64,000 nucleotides of DNA from an uncultured Schlesneria sp. (GTDB lineage Bacteria > Planctomycetota > Planctomycetia > Planctomycetales > Planctomycetaceae): the NCBI GenBank assembly GCA_903904835.1, contig CAIVEI010000097.1:17201-81200 (forward strand). Reading direction: 5' to 3'. Positions 1 to 10,219 of this stretch are shown piece after piece. Under the pieces are notes generated by a model. That model searched no databases, had not been told where the DNA came from, and saw nothing but the letters and a program-made list of their open reading frames with translations. The stretch's first letter is position 1. Each line of letters begins with the position of its first letter. A program made the position numbers and the translations under genes.

Positions 1-2
1 AT

Positions 3-749
3 CTGATCAAAGCTGCGCTTTTGGCAAAGAATCATCCGAATCGCAGGGCCTCGGCGTCAGCCACGGTGTTTCTCGACCGCGTGCTTGGGATGTGGGGATT
101 GTTTGTGTTGGGAGCGGGAGCGTCCATGATTCCGGTCAGCACCAAAATTGGTTCGGAATTGGATTGGGCTGTCTGGTTGCTTTGGGCAGGCACATTTGCG
201 GGGTTAGTCGGTATTGGAATGATGCTCGTTCCGGCGTTCACACACTCCTGGTTCATGCATTGGCTCTCCACCTGGAAATTGATTGGTCGGATTGTGAAAG
301 AGCTGATGGAATCCGTTCAGATGTATCAAGGACAACCCCAGGTCGTAATCCTCGCTGTTTTCCTAAGCATGATCGGCCATTTCGGAGCTTTGACGTCGTT
401 TTACTTCTGTGCTCAGGCCGTGCATCGTGGCCAGACGATTCCAACTTACGTCGATCACCTCGTGGGATTGCCGCTTCCGGTCACTCTTGGCGCGGTTGTT
501 CCAACTCCTGGCGGTGTTGGTGCGCTAGAAGGCGCTGTGGCGTGGTTCTACGAGCAGCATCAGTTGAACCTCATTCCGAATAGTGCAAAAGACGAATTGG
601 CGACCGCATTTTCAAACGGGATCCTGACGGCCTTAGTCTACCGGCTCACTGTCATGGTTGGGGGAGCCATTGGTGTCATCTATTATTTCACGTCGCGAGC
701 CGAAATTCGTCAGGTGGTTCACGACGCAGAGATCGAGTCGGTTGTTTGA
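3..749 (+). CDS. Flippase-like / UPF0104 membrane protein, C-terminal part (5' truncated)
   Basis: The frame is open from the window edge, so the true start lies upstream; the TTG at 21 is only an internal codon. The visible 248 residues are hydrophobic with several membrane spans. They contain DRVLG followed by a hydrophobic run near the visible start, and TPGGVGALEGAVAWFY about 70 residues from the end. Both are hallmarks of the lysylphosphatidylglycerol-synthase transmembrane (UPF0104, YbhN-like) family. Members act in the inner membrane and are thought to move lipids or lipid-linked substrates; the substrate cannot be told here. No soluble synthetase domain follows. The end is followed by a run of eight Gs and a convergent acyltransferase gene. 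Confidence 0.8.
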   Translation: MIKAALLAKNHPNRRASASATVFLDRVLGMWGLFVLGAGASMIPVSTKIGSELDWAVWLLWAGTFAGLVGIGMMLVPAFTHSWFMHWLSTWKLIGRIVKELMESVQMYQGQPQVVILAVFLSMIGHFGALTSFYFCAQAVHRGQTIPTYVDHLVGLPLPVTLGAVVPTPGGVGALEGAVAWFYEQHQLNLIPNSAKDELATAFSNGILTALVYRLTVMVGGAIGVIYYFTSRAEIRQVVHDAEIESVV

Positions 750-751
750 AC

Positions 752-759
752 GGGGGGGG
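752..759. repeat. Poly-G tract (8 Gs)
   Basis: Eight consecutive Gs follow the stop of the flippase-like gene, 50 bases from the convergent acyltransferase end. A nine-G tract lies on the other side of that acyltransferase gene. Such tracts can slip in replication, but neither lies in a reading frame I can identify. Confidence 0.6.
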
Positions 760-808
760 CATTAAAGCCGTGCTGCCTTGAGGTTGTTTGAGAATCTTAT
801 GAACCGTG

Positions 809-1987
809 TTATACGCCATGTGGCATATCGCTTTGGTCTTTTTTATGGTTTTCACTGACGACGGCAGTCGGCGGCACTCGGCCACCATTGAGTCCATCAA
901 CGCGAGACGGAAACCACCTATCTCGGATTCGCAATGCTGGCATTTCAACGACTTTCGCCATAGTGATACCAACAACGAAGGCGCCTAACACATAAATTAT
1001 GGTTCTAACCCCGAATCCGATGCTTGGATAAAATTTCTCGACAATCCCAATTCCCCACCACTTACCAGACAAGTGCCAAAGGTAAATCGAATAGGAATAG
1101 CTTCCTAGCGTAGCTGCCATTAACACGAGTGGGCTCGAGGGAATTTTACACAGCAAAATACCACACAGAAGCGCGCCGCTACCCACATAGAAAATCGTAA
1201 AGCCCAAAGTAAAGATTACTGGAGTCGTTTCAATCGGAAGCAAAAACGCAGGCAAGAGCGTAAGAATTCCCGCGGCGATCAACCAGGCGCGCCAAGGAGT
1301 TAGGCAAACGACAAACCAATTAGTGTAGAAATGGTAAACATATGAAATCCCGACTCCCCAGAATAACGAATCAAATCTGAGATGACTCGGCGTCACGTGC
1401 GTCAAATTTGTAAACGTCGGGGAGAGATACCAGTTAAGCAGCCGCATCAATAAACAGGCAAAGGCGACAAAAACGACCAAAGCCAGGACCGGCTTAAGAG
1501 GCTCGCTAGATTTTCTGTTTAGTCTCGAAATCAACAGGAAAGATAAAGGCAACAGCAGGTAAAAATGCTCTTCGACCGCGAGCGACCAGGTGTATCCAAT
1601 CCTTCCGGGAAAATAGTTTTGGACGAAAAGTAACTCAGAAGCTAACTGTCGGTTCCAGACTTCGCGACCCTTAATGATATCCAGAGCGACGGTTATAGCT
1701 GTAAATACATAGAATGGCGGGTAGATCTTCCAGGCTCGTCTCGCGTAGAACTTGCCGACGGCGATTCTGCCATATGACTTGTACTCACGAAATAGCAGTC
1801 CGGATACGAGAAATCCGCTGAGCACGAAAAACAAGTCGACACCCACCCACCCGCCTTGCCTCAGCGTCAAGTAAGTAAGCCTCAGTGGATCGGGCCAACT
1901 TGACGGTGGATCTTCGCCGTGAGCCAAAAGTACTAACATAACTGCAATAAACCGCAATACATCTAGTCCGAGAAGTCGCTGATTCAT
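809..1987 (-). CDS. Acyltransferase-3 family membrane protein (OafA-like)
   Basis: This 392-residue integral membrane protein has the acyltransferase-3 layout. RFIAVMLVLLAHG lies at residues 12 to 24, carrying the conserved Arg and His. It is followed by GWVGVDLFFVLSGFL near 46 and SLAVEEHFYLLLPL near 134, and about ten hydrophobic segments fill the rest. The family transfers acetyl, succinyl or similar groups to sugars of envelope polysaccharides or O-antigens. Its position near the exopolysaccharide locus fits such a role, though it is transcribed separately. The acyl donor and acceptor are unknown. ATG at 1987 is used; an AGGAAAG lies about 12 bases upstream, rather far. There is no SGNH domain at the C-terminus. 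Confidence 0.9.
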   Translation of the reverse strand: MNQRLLGLDVLRFIAVMLVLLAHGEDPPSSWPDPLRLTYLTLRQGGWVGVDLFFVLSGFLVSGLLFREYKSYGRIAVGKFYARRAWKIYPPFYVFTAITVALDIIKGREVWNRQLASELLFVQNYFPGRIGYTWSLAVEEHFYLLLPLSFLLISRLNRKSSEPLKPVLALVVFVAFACLLMRLLNWYLSPTFTNLTHVTPSHLRFDSLFWGVGISYVYHFYTNWFVVCLTPWRAWLIAAGILTLLPAFLLPIETTPVIFTLGFTIFYVGSGALLCGILLCKIPSSPLVLMAATLGSYSYSIYLWHLSGKWWGIGIVEKFYPSIGFGVRTIIYVLGAFVVGITMAKVVEMPALRIRDRWFPSRVDGLNGGRVPPTAVVSENHKKDQSDMPHGV

Positions 1988-2399
1988 CGTTTATCTCGAC
2001 TTTCCTGGAGAATGTTTGTCCAAAACGCTTCTTGGAACAAAAGTGGTTGATTGTGTTTTTATTTGCACCCATTCATCAATGCAAATGACGATTAATGTCG
2101 GGCATCGAAAGAAATTTAGCACTCGAATTCAAGAAGCACAACCGGGCAACGTTCTTCGGAGGTGAACCCTCGATTGAAGGGGGGGGGCAATAGAACAAGA
2201 CTTACAGAAAGTAAGTACTTTTTTAAGCGTTCTTCCACGCGCTGGATTGGGTGAGGGCCATCAAGGATTTCGATCACTTAATTGGAGCTTTTTTCAAAGC
2301 CGGAGAGATCGCCTGACAAACAAATAGACAACGCCAAATCGGCTTCGAACGGAATCTGGTTTCCGTTTAAGAGTTGTCATTTATTTTCGATCTCAGGCG
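1988..2399. other. Intergenic region with a poly-G tract
   Basis: This 412-base gap lies upstream of the acyltransferase gene and downstream of riboflavin synthase, both on the minus strand. It holds nine consecutive Gs at 2179 to 2187. No convincing gene, RNA or terminator was seen. Confidence 0.5.
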
Positions 2400-3008
2400 T
2401 CACGGCGCAATCGCGAGAAATTGCCTGACATATTTTCCCAGGATGTCGGTCTCGATGTTGACCATTTGGCCGATTGTTCGACACCCCAAGGTCGTCGCTG
2501 ATAGCGTGTGAGGAATGAGTGCGACAGTAAATCGCGTGCTTTCTGCGTTGACAATCGTCAGGCTGACGCCGTCGACCGATACAGATCCCTTTGGTACCAG
2601 CAATTGGGCAATCGAGGTGGGAACTTGGAACCCCATCGTTACCCACTCCCCTTCACGTTCGATCATATCGACCTTGCCAATCCCATCAACGTGCCCTTGG
2701 ACAAAATGGCCGCCGAGGCGCCCATTTGCGGGTAACGATCGTTCCAGGTTCACGAGATCGCCCGCGGCAAGCCGTCCGAGATTTGTTTTTGATAAAGTTT
2801 CTCGCCCTGCTTGAAATGCCCAAGTGTTTTCGTCGATCGATACCACTGTCAGGCAGCATCCGTTAATGGCGACACTGTCGCCGCATCGTGTTGCCGTCGA
2901 TTCGTCAGCAAGCAGGGATTCTGGTGGGGAGACGACAATCTTGATTCCGGCTGATTCGGTTTCTAATCGCAGAACACTTCCCAAGCCTTCAACCAACCCT
3001 GTGAACAT
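2400..3008 (-). CDS. ribE: Riboflavin synthase, alpha subunit
   Basis: The enzyme dismutates two 6,7-dimethyl-8-ribityllumazine molecules to riboflavin and a pyrimidinedione, the last step of riboflavin synthesis in the cytoplasm. The 202-residue length is normal. The protein starts with the invariant MFTGLVEGLG and shows the expected two-fold repeat of lumazine-binding domains. The first half carries GDSVAINGCCLTVV, the second GSVSVDGVSLTIV, and FVQGHVDGIG marks the domain boundary. The start is set by GAGGGG seven bases before ATG 3008; ATG 3011 is the alternative, and TTG 3023 overlaps the ribosome site. No other rib gene is nearby and no FMN riboswitch was recognised upstream. Confidence 0.97.
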   Translation of the reverse strand: MFTGLVEGLGSVLRLETESAGIKIVVSPPESLLADESTATRCGDSVAINGCCLTVVSIDENTWAFQAGRETLSKTNLGRLAAGDLVNLERSLPANGRLGGHFVQGHVDGIGKVDMIEREGEWVTMGFQVPTSIAQLLVPKGSVSVDGVSLTIVNAESTRFTVALIPHTLSATTLGCRTIGQMVNIETDILGKYVRQFLAIAP

Positions 3009-3197
3009 CATGAATCCCCTCAAGCGTCGTCTGGTTTGAATCTGAGTTTTGGGAATTATTCAGCGATATTGAGGGTGCAAGTAGACACCTGGTTTGTGAA
3101 GCTCGTCGATCCAAACGCGACTGGCTTGGCGCTCATCATGATCGGCGACTATCATACCCGACCCCGCACACAATTTAAGGATTGTAACCGGGGGCAC

Positions 3198-3284
3198 GGA
3201 GAGGTGACAGAGTGGCCGATTGTGCTGGACTCGAAATCCAGTGTGGTAGCAATATCACCGTGGGTTCAAATCCCACCCTCTCCG
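3198..3284 (+). tRNA. tRNA-Ser, anticodon CGA
   Basis: A class II tRNA fold can be drawn by eye. The acceptor stem GGAGAGG (3198 to 3204) pairs with CCTCTCC (3277 to 3283), with discriminator G at 3284. The anticodon stem CTGGA/TCCAG encloses loop CTCGAAA with CGA at 3232 to 3234. A long variable arm follows, and the T arm is GTGGG-TTCAAAT-CCCAC. CGA reads the UCG serine codon. The 3' CCA is not encoded (CTC follows), so it must be added after transcription. Confidence 0.96.
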
Positions 3285-3340
3285 CTCGTATGATGAACTT
3301 TTACATGAGCAATGCCCGCTGTGATTCACTTCATTGAGAC

Positions 3341-3362
3341 CACTTTACCTGATTGTAAAGTG
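3341..3362 (+). terminator. Hairpin between the tRNA and a convergent gene
   Basis: CACTTTAC and GTAAAGTG form a perfect 8-bp stem around a six-base loop, 56 bases after the tRNA and just before the convergent CDS end. There is no T tract, so a terminator or processing role is only a possibility. Confidence 0.4.
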
Positions 3363-3388
3363 AATCGATCTTGCCACAGAGGCTTTGA

Positions 3389-3910
3389 TCATGGCGACGG
3401 GAGAGGTTCAGGCGCATCCGCTTCAGGAATCCCAGTGTCCTTGTCGTCACCTGTGTCTTTTGCCTCAGCACTCTCCTTTGCCTCAGTTTCCTCCGGCGCA
3501 GGCGGTATCTGTGGGATCTGCGTTGAATTGGAGTTAGGAATTTCACGGTTCGCCGGGAACGTTTCACACGCCACACATCGACGCACAACCGGAATCTGCT
3601 TCCAGCAAGGTTGATAGTAACCGAAGCTTGGGCCCCAGATCGGAGGATTTACGGGAAGGCGCTGCTGGGTATTTCTCGTACTGAGGGCGAATCCGCTTTC
3701 GTATCGGGGTGATCCGTTGGAATGAAAATAAATACTGTGCCACCAGGGCCAGCTTAACGACTGCCCAAGGCTGGATGTCGAAGAGCCGTAGTAATGGTCT
3801 TGTGCGGGTGCCGAGCGAGACGTAGGGGCCACGCTTAACAGCATCACAACAATCGCAAATTTCCTCAGTCCTGAAACCCGGTTCGTCTTGCTCGTATTGA
3901 ATATCACCAT
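3389..3910 (-). CDS. Small exported protein with acidic Pro-rich tail, function unknown
   Basis: I do not recognise a function. The 173-residue product begins with a short basic stretch and a hydrophobic segment (about residues 16 to 32) that looks like a signal peptide. The middle is aromatic and contains GYYQPCWKQIPVVRRCVACE, with three cysteines. The tail from about residue 130 is rich in Glu, Pro, Lys and Asp and has low complexity. Small secreted proteins with this aromatic and cysteine core occur in planctomycetes. ATG 3910 is preferred over the longer frame because AGGAAAGG lies nine bases upstream. Shared strand and closeness with the next two genes hint at a common envelope role. Confidence 0.6.
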   Translation of the reverse strand: MVIFNTSKTNRVSGLRKFAIVVMLLSVAPTSRSAPAQDHYYGSSTSSLGQSLSWPWWHSIYFHSNGSPRYESGFALSTRNTQQRLPVNPPIWGPSFGYYQPCWKQIPVVRRCVACETFPANREIPNSNSTQIPQIPPAPEETEAKESAEAKDTGDDKDTGIPEADAPEPLPSP

Positions 3911-4013
3911 GAATGGAATCCTTTCCTGTAAACTCAATCATCCCGATTTGAACCGGAGGGGTCGCGTCTTTCTGTGAATGCACAATTCACCGAATTTGAT
4001 CGACCCAGCATCG

Positions 4014-4562
4014 TTATCTGTTAAACGCAGCGGTGCGTTGACCGCCAAAAAGACCTTTACCATAACCGCCACGCTTTACCGTAAAGCTGCCGGCATTGTT
4101 ATAGCCCCGTCCGTCGCCACCAAAGCCGTAGGGGCTGGCGTGTCCAGCAGTCCCGCCGCCGCCGCCAAATCTCTGCTGAAGATCGTTAAAACTCGCCCCA
4201 TGTCCAGTTGGAGCCAATCTGCCGGTCGTAATCGACTCCAGCTCTGATGGCTCTTGATTACCGCGGGGTTGATTGAGTGACTTCTCGACGTTTCTTAGTT
4301 CGTTTTGAAGGTTTTTGGCTGTTTTAGCCCCTTGCTGCTGAGGTTTGACAATATTGAAGTAATTAAGTGAATTGTCAGCCCCACCGTTCTGGCCATTATC
4401 GGTCATCGAAAGATAGGGGCTTACGGTTCGGCGTCCTCTTTGTCCTGATCCGAAGTTGTTCTTGGGCGGGGCTTGGGCAAACGCGAAATCCAGGCTTGTC
4501 ACGCTTAAGAGGCCGAATATTCCCAACAACTTTAGTATTCTTGCGCACGAAATCCGCTGCAT
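4014..4562 (-). CDS. Small exported Gly/Asn/Gln-rich protein, planctomycete type
   Basis: No known function. The 182-residue product has a signal peptide ending near AFAQAPP (about residue 30). A segment then reads TVSPYLSMTDNGQNGG, followed by NYFNIVKPQQQ. This SPYL...YFxIVxPQ pattern is one I associate with small exported proteins found only in planctomycetes. The C-terminal third is rich in glycine. ATG 4562 is chosen because GGGGTG lies just upstream and the hydrophobic signal follows directly; the longer frame to 4610 lacks these. It lies downstream of the Wza-like gene on the same strand, 123 bases away, and may be cotranscribed. Confidence 0.65.
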   Translation of the reverse strand: MQRISCARILKLLGIFGLLSVTSLDFAFAQAPPKNNFGSGQRGRRTVSPYLSMTDNGQNGGADNSLNYFNIVKPQQQGAKTAKNLQNELRNVEKSLNQPRGNQEPSELESITTGRLAPTGHGASFNDLQQRFGGGGGTAGHASPYGFGGDGRGYNNAGSFTVKRGGYGKGLFGGQRTAAFNR

Positions 4563-4685
4563 GGTTTCACCCCAATTGCTGTTTTCCGAGGGAATCAACA
4601 TTCGATCCATTGTACTTCACTTTTCTCGCCGATGTCAGATATTGATTTCCAGGCGAATTGACGCAGCAGATCTCGTCGAAGCAAA

Positions 4686-5822
4686 TCAGGCCACCCCTCC
4701 GCCACCACCGGTGCTCTTGATCGGGTAAATCCCCAACGAGTTGCGAACGACGTTGAAGCCGAGGATCGCGGTACCAAACAGGCGCTCAACTGGAGCAACA
4801 ATCTTTTCGATCTTGTTGTTCAAGGCAACCAGAGCATCAGCCTGGATGTAAATTCGGTCACCCGGTAAAAGTTGATAGTTTGTCGAAGTTTGGCCTAAAG
4901 CAGTGATGTCCTCCCACTCGACTTCTAAAATCTGCGCGGTACACGCGTCTGAAGGGGCTGGGCGGGCGATCCAGATACGCTTTGACGACACTTCTGAAAG
5001 CCCGTTGATTTGCGAGATCGCATCCAGCACGGTCTCGTTACCCGTAATTGGAAGTCGAACAACCTGCTCGCCAAACCCACCACCGTCGCTGATGATGTAA
5101 AAGTTCTTGCTGTTATAGGTGCCAACATCTACGGAAACCTTCGGGTCTTGAATTCCATTGGCTGCAAGGTGTTGGGTCACTGCGGCTCGAACTTCGGCAA
5201 GCGTCATGCCAGCGACGTAAACGTCACCATATACGCCAAGTGAAACCCGCCCATCCTGGCGCACTAAGTGTTCTCCGCTAACAGGTTGAGGTGATTCAAG
5301 GTCTTCAAGCTCGACAGAAAGCTCTGGGTTCGCGAGTCCCAGCTTCTTCGTAAGATGCTTTCGAATAGCGGCTTCAGCCTCAGCCGGGGTCAGGTTTGCA
5401 ACGTAGACTTTTCCGTACGACGGTCCAAAGTCCAGCTCGCCGCTGGTTTCAATTCGGTAGCTTCCAGCAAGAATTTTGAACCCCATCTCAATTGATAATT
5501 CAGCGTCAAATTGTGCCTGATTCGTAGTTGAATCAGCCTCAAGGTCGAGAGGCAGTCCATTTTTTAGTTTGACTTGTAAGCGATCGCCGGGAATCAGTTT
5601 CCACTCAGGTGTTCGCAAGGTATGGGCCGCCTGAATCACCAGGACATCAGGGGGTTCGACGACATAGTCTGGAAGATTAACTTTATCGAGCTCCCTTGGG
5701 ACGGACGCCCCTTGAAGCTGCAGAAGGCGTTGCTGAGGTGATGCTGCGCAGCCAATCACAAATATTTGGCACAATAGGGCGATGCAAGCGATAGGTGATC
5801 GTCCGCGAAGTCCAAATAACAT
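4686..5822 (-). CDS. Polysaccharide export lipoprotein, Wza/SLBB family
   Basis: An outer-membrane or periplasmic export component that carries the finished polysaccharide out of the cell. The 378-residue protein has a lipoprotein signal with lipobox VIGC (Cys25). A polysaccharide-export domain follows, with YVVEPPDVL near residue 52, IPGDRLQVKL, and repeated beta-strand motifs such as YGKVYVANLTPAEAEAAIR and VSLGVYGDVYVAGMTLAEV. An SLBB-type region includes VLDAISQINGL, and LLPGDRIYI comes near the end. The C-terminus is glycine-rich (STGGGGGVA). ATG 5822 is fixed by GAGGAGG eight bases upstream. It points away from the wbaP-like gene across a 1.4 kb gap and completes the Wzx/Wzy-type machinery encoded on the other strand. 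Confidence 0.93.
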   Translation of the reverse strand: MLFGLRGRSPIACIALLCQIFVIGCAASPQQRLLQLQGASVPRELDKVNLPDYVVEPPDVLVIQAAHTLRTPEWKLIPGDRLQVKLKNGLPLDLEADSTTNQAQFDAELSIEMGFKILAGSYRIETSGELDFGPSYGKVYVANLTPAEAEAAIRKHLTKKLGLANPELSVELEDLESPQPVSGEHLVRQDGRVSLGVYGDVYVAGMTLAEVRAAVTQHLAANGIQDPKVSVDVGTYNSKNFYIISDGGGFGEQVVRLPITGNETVLDAISQINGLSEVSSKRIWIARPAPSDACTAQILEVEWEDITALGQTSTNYQLLPGDRIYIQADALVALNNKIEKIVAPVERLFGTAILGFNVVRNSLGIYPIKSTGGGGGVA

Positions 5823-7217
5823 GGACAGTTCCTCCTCAAGTTGCGCTAGATTGCAGCATTTCGTCAATACGGTTGGGTTTAGGCCAAGTTCAGATGCCAA
5901 CACAACCCTTAGTTCCCTCAACTTCTATCGTATCATTAGAGTCTGCCTCGTCAGACATTTGAGAAAAACAGACAAACTCAACCCATATTGCCTATTCTTA
6001 CGTTGATTGTTCATCTTCTATTGATGGCTACGGCGGATTGCAAGTGGCCATAAGCGTAGGATTGCCTTTTTTACATTGACAGAACGAGAGATCGAGATTT
6101 TTTTAAACCAGCGGTTGCGGCACGTCGTTTGCAGATCTTGACATGTGGCAAAGAGTTCGATGCGTGGTCGGTAAAAAAGGGTGTAAGACCAGAAGTTCTG
6201 GTGGCTATTTCGCGTTTTTGTAAGCTCGATTTGGTTTCTGGCGTTTTTGTTTTAGTTGTTTCGCCTGTGTCGTTTTTGACGCCTGCCGTCGCTTAGAGGT
6301 GGGGAGTGGAGGAGAAATTCCGACAAGTTATTTAGGATTCTGCTGTAAATTGCCCCTGAGCTCACTGGATTCGTTTTGAGATTTGAAGGCTTCGTTTGTT
6401 TTGGTTATCGCTGATGCTGTGTGACGAGTTTACCGGCTAGCTTTCAGTGATGGACATTTGAGTCCAGGCTATTCTGTGCGTATTTGGTCAAAAAAGTGAT
6501 CTTTTGCTCTAATTCCTGTTTCCGAAATTCTTATTGTGTCGAACACGTGTCTCTTCAGTGAATTGCAGTGTTGCGATATGACTCTTCTCTGTTGATAATT
6601 CGAGTGACGTCAGGCCGTCGGAGGGTTGAAGTGTTCGTGTGAGTGTGCGATCTTGAATTATTTGTTAAGGTAGGAAGGACTGGTTGCCGGGCCACCTTTG
6701 TGGTGTTAGAGTCCCTGCTGGAATCGTCTTTCGGGGCAGCAAATTAAAGATGCTGGATGAATTGTGTGGCGAGTCTAGGATGAGATTGGGGCTCATGGCT
6801 GTCTTTGCCGTGTTTTCGCAATCTTCGGAATGAGTCTGTTGAATCAGGCAAAGTGAAAATGCCTTCTAGGTTCGAAACGTCATATACTCTTAGGTTTCAG
6901 GTGAGGGTTTAGGGCAATGTGAGGCAGTCTTCAGTCGAAAAAGAAAGGTCGTTGTCGCTGTTGTCGAGTTCAGCGGTGGATGCGCGTCTGTGCCAGAGAA
7001 TTCCGGTTTATGCAAATCACAATAGATTACGGTTTCTTGCGTATTGTGCCGTGCAATGGAGTTGGTAAGGTGTTTGGCGTAATCCAATCTTACTGGGGTT
7101 TTCGGTTGTTTTTGTTGAAGTAGAGTTTGTGGTTCTTGGCCAGCTCCGCTCGCTCTTGTCGGTTTTGCGGTGCATTGAAAAAGATCTCGTATTTGGCCGC
7201 CAACGTTGTTTTCGATC
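5823..7217. other. Long non-coding divergent control region of the exopolysaccharide locus
   Basis: This gap of about 1.4 kb separates the Wza-like gene (minus) from the sugar transferase gene (plus). I see no credible gene on either strand. The DNA is unusually rich in G and T on the plus strand. It holds a sigma-54-like element at 6118 to 6133 and one ACACGTGT palindrome at 6543 to 6550. If the sigma-54-like site is used, the transcript would have a leader of about 1.07 kb. Confidence 0.6.
6118..6133 (+). promoter_or_regulatory. Sigma-54-like promoter (-24/-12)
   Basis: CGGCACG, four bases (TCGT), then TTGCA. Against the consensus TGGCACG-N4-TTGCW only the first base differs, and the invariant GG and GC are correctly spaced. 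It lies 1.08 kb before the sugar transferase start, which is far for a simple promoter. Confidence 0.5.
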
Positions 7218-8879
7218 ATGGATACTGTGATGCAAATGGTGAATCCTTCTCCGGCTTTTGCTGATACTCCCCATGTTCCCAGTCTTTTTACTTCAGGTGA
7301 AGCGGGGGATGGCGTTCGTCCATACATTCGTCTTGATCGAGTGGATCGAACTCATGCTCGGTCGCTGGTCAGCTCCGTTCGTGTCAGTCCCGCTGCCGCA
7401 AGGGCATCGAGGATTCTTGCTGGGCGGTCTTTGATACAGTGTTTCGTCACTTCTCTTCCCTTGATTGTCGCCGATTTCGTAACACTCTGGGTCTTGCTGT
7501 TCTTGACAACGTCGGTCATTGAACGTGTGTTCGCGCTTTCTACCAGTCTTGTTACTCATGAAACGGCCCTCGTTGCGTCATTCTTGCTGTTTCCGATTGC
7601 GCAATTAGCTGGGCTGTACCCGGCAATTGGAACAAGCGCAGCCGTTGAGTTTCGGCAGCTCGTTCGAGCGGCAACAACGTCACTCTGTATCTTCGCCGGG
7701 ATTGGGATAGTTCACGAGCCAGCTCATTGGCCATACTTTGTTGGTTCGATGTTGGCGACAATGGTGCTGGTTTTGCCTCTTTTGCCCACATCGCGATTCG
7801 TCGCACGCGCGATGTCAAGAAGATGTCGCTGGTGGGGTGCTCCTGTTTTGATCTATGCCGATTCAGCAGTTGTTGGCGGCCAAATGTTTAAAAGATTGAA
7901 GTCGTCGGAGGACCGTGGCTTACGACCAGTCGCCGTCCTGCTCGATACAGATAAGTACTGGGAGGCGGAGAGCGAGCTTGAAAGCAAAGGGATTCCGTGT
8001 TTGCCTGTCGAGGACATTCTTGGCTGCGCGTTAAACGCAAAGGCAACGTGGGTACTTGTTGCAAAACCGAAGGTTGCGGCCGCAGATGAAGCCTGGAACG
8101 ATGACGACGAAGTTGATTCGGTTCTTCACGCAATTCCTAACCGCGTTCTATTGTCCTCAATGGGAGGGTTTGATTGCGGGATGTGGGATCAGACCCATAC
8201 GATTGGTTCGTCCTGTGGTCTTCTTCTGGCGAATTCGCGCCACTGCTATTCGACGCTTTTCGTGAAGCGATTTATCGACTTTACGGTGGCTTCGCTGATT
8301 TGCCTGTTTGCATCACCGTTGCTGATCGGAATCGCAATCGCAATCCGGTTAAGTTCTCCAGGTCCAATTCTGTTCGGGCAGAGGCGGATTGGCTATGGCG
8401 GGATTGGGTTCACGGCGTGGAAGTTTCGGTCGATGGTACCTGATGCGGAAAAAGTTCTTCAGGCATGCCTGGAAAGCAATGAGGCGTACAAGCGCGAGTG
8501 GGAGCAAACACATAAGCTGAAAAACGATCCGAGGGTGACTTGGATTGGCAGGTTTCTACGAACAACAAGTTTTGATGAATTGCCGCAGCTTTGGAACATT
8601 CTCTGCGGGGAAATGAGTCTTGTTGGTCCACGGCCGATTGTTGACTCGCCGAATTACGATGAGTCTTATATTCGTGACTATCCGCGTGAGTTTACAGCCT
8701 ACACGTCGGTTCGCCCTGGATTGACCGGAATGTGGCAAGTCACATGCCGAAATAGCGGCGTTTATGAAATGCGGATCTATTGGGATATGTACTATATCCG
8801 AAACTGGTCGCTATGGCTCGATCTATACATCATTCTTCGGACGGTTCGCACAGTCCTGCTTCGTGAGGGGTCAGCTTGA
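7218..8879 (+). CDS. Undecaprenyl-phosphate sugar-1-phosphate transferase, WbaP type
   Basis: It starts the repeat unit by moving a hexose-1-phosphate from a nucleotide sugar to undecaprenyl phosphate at the inner membrane. The 553-residue protein has four or five N-terminal membrane spans (to about residue 200), a central Rossmann-like domain, and the bacterial sugar transferase domain from about 348 to the end. That domain begins [13 protein letters not shown] with its membrane helix, then shows [38 protein letters not shown] (about 467) and [11 protein letters not shown]. All family motifs are intact. ATG 7218 is the first ATG, though TTG 7206 and ATG 7230 are possible; no good ribosome site is seen. 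The sugar (Gal or Glc) cannot be told. Confidence 0.93.
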   Translation: MDTVMQMVNPSPAFADTPHVPSLFTSGEAGDGVRPYIRLDRVDRTHARSLVSSVRVSPAAARASRILAGRSLIQCFVTSLPLIVADFVTLWVLLFLTTSVIERVFALSTSLVTHETALVASFLLFPIAQLAGLYPAIGTSAAVEFRQLVRAATTSLCIFAGIGIVHEPAHWPYFVGSMLATMVLVLPLLPTSRFVARAMSRRCRWWGAPVLIYADSAVVGGQMFKRLKSSEDRGLRPVAVLLDTDKYWEAESELESKGIPCLPVEDILGCALNAKATWVLVAKPKVAAADEAWNDDDEVDSVLHAIPNRVLLSSMGGFDCGMWDQTHTIGSSCGLLLANSRHCYSTLFVKRFIDFTVASLICLFASPLLIGIAIAIRLSSPGPILFGQRRIGYGGIGFTAWKFRSMVPDAEKVLQACLESNEAYKREWEQTHKLKNDPRVTWIGRFLRTTSFDELPQLWNILCGEMSLVGPRPIVDSPNYDESYIRDYPREFTAYTSVRPGLTGMWQVTCRNSGVYEMRIYWDMYYIRNWSLWLDLYIILRTVRTVLLREGSA

Positions 8880-9094
8880 ATTTTGTGACCCTTCGAGTGC
8901 GCTTTCTTAACGTCATGGCTTGGTTGCCTGTGAGCAGTTTTATCGACTGCAGGTGCTTCGGGAAGTGATCCCTTGAGGCGGCACGGGTTGCAATAAACCA
9001 AATCGTAGGTCATACTAAAAATCATGGAAGTTCGAGCTGAGGGTGTCACCCAAAGGGACGGAGTCCGCGCCGAAAGTGGTGACAACGGTCTTAA

Positions 9095-10180
<1,086 letters not shown>

Positions 10181-10219
10181 ACCAAGTTGTGATTTTCAGC
10201 CATAATAGCGGAGTGGAAT

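Noticed and set aside
8979..8992. CGGCACG-GG-TTGCA before gmd, resembling a sigma-54 promoter
   Set aside because: The spacer is two bases instead of four, which puts GG and GC too close together for sigma-54.
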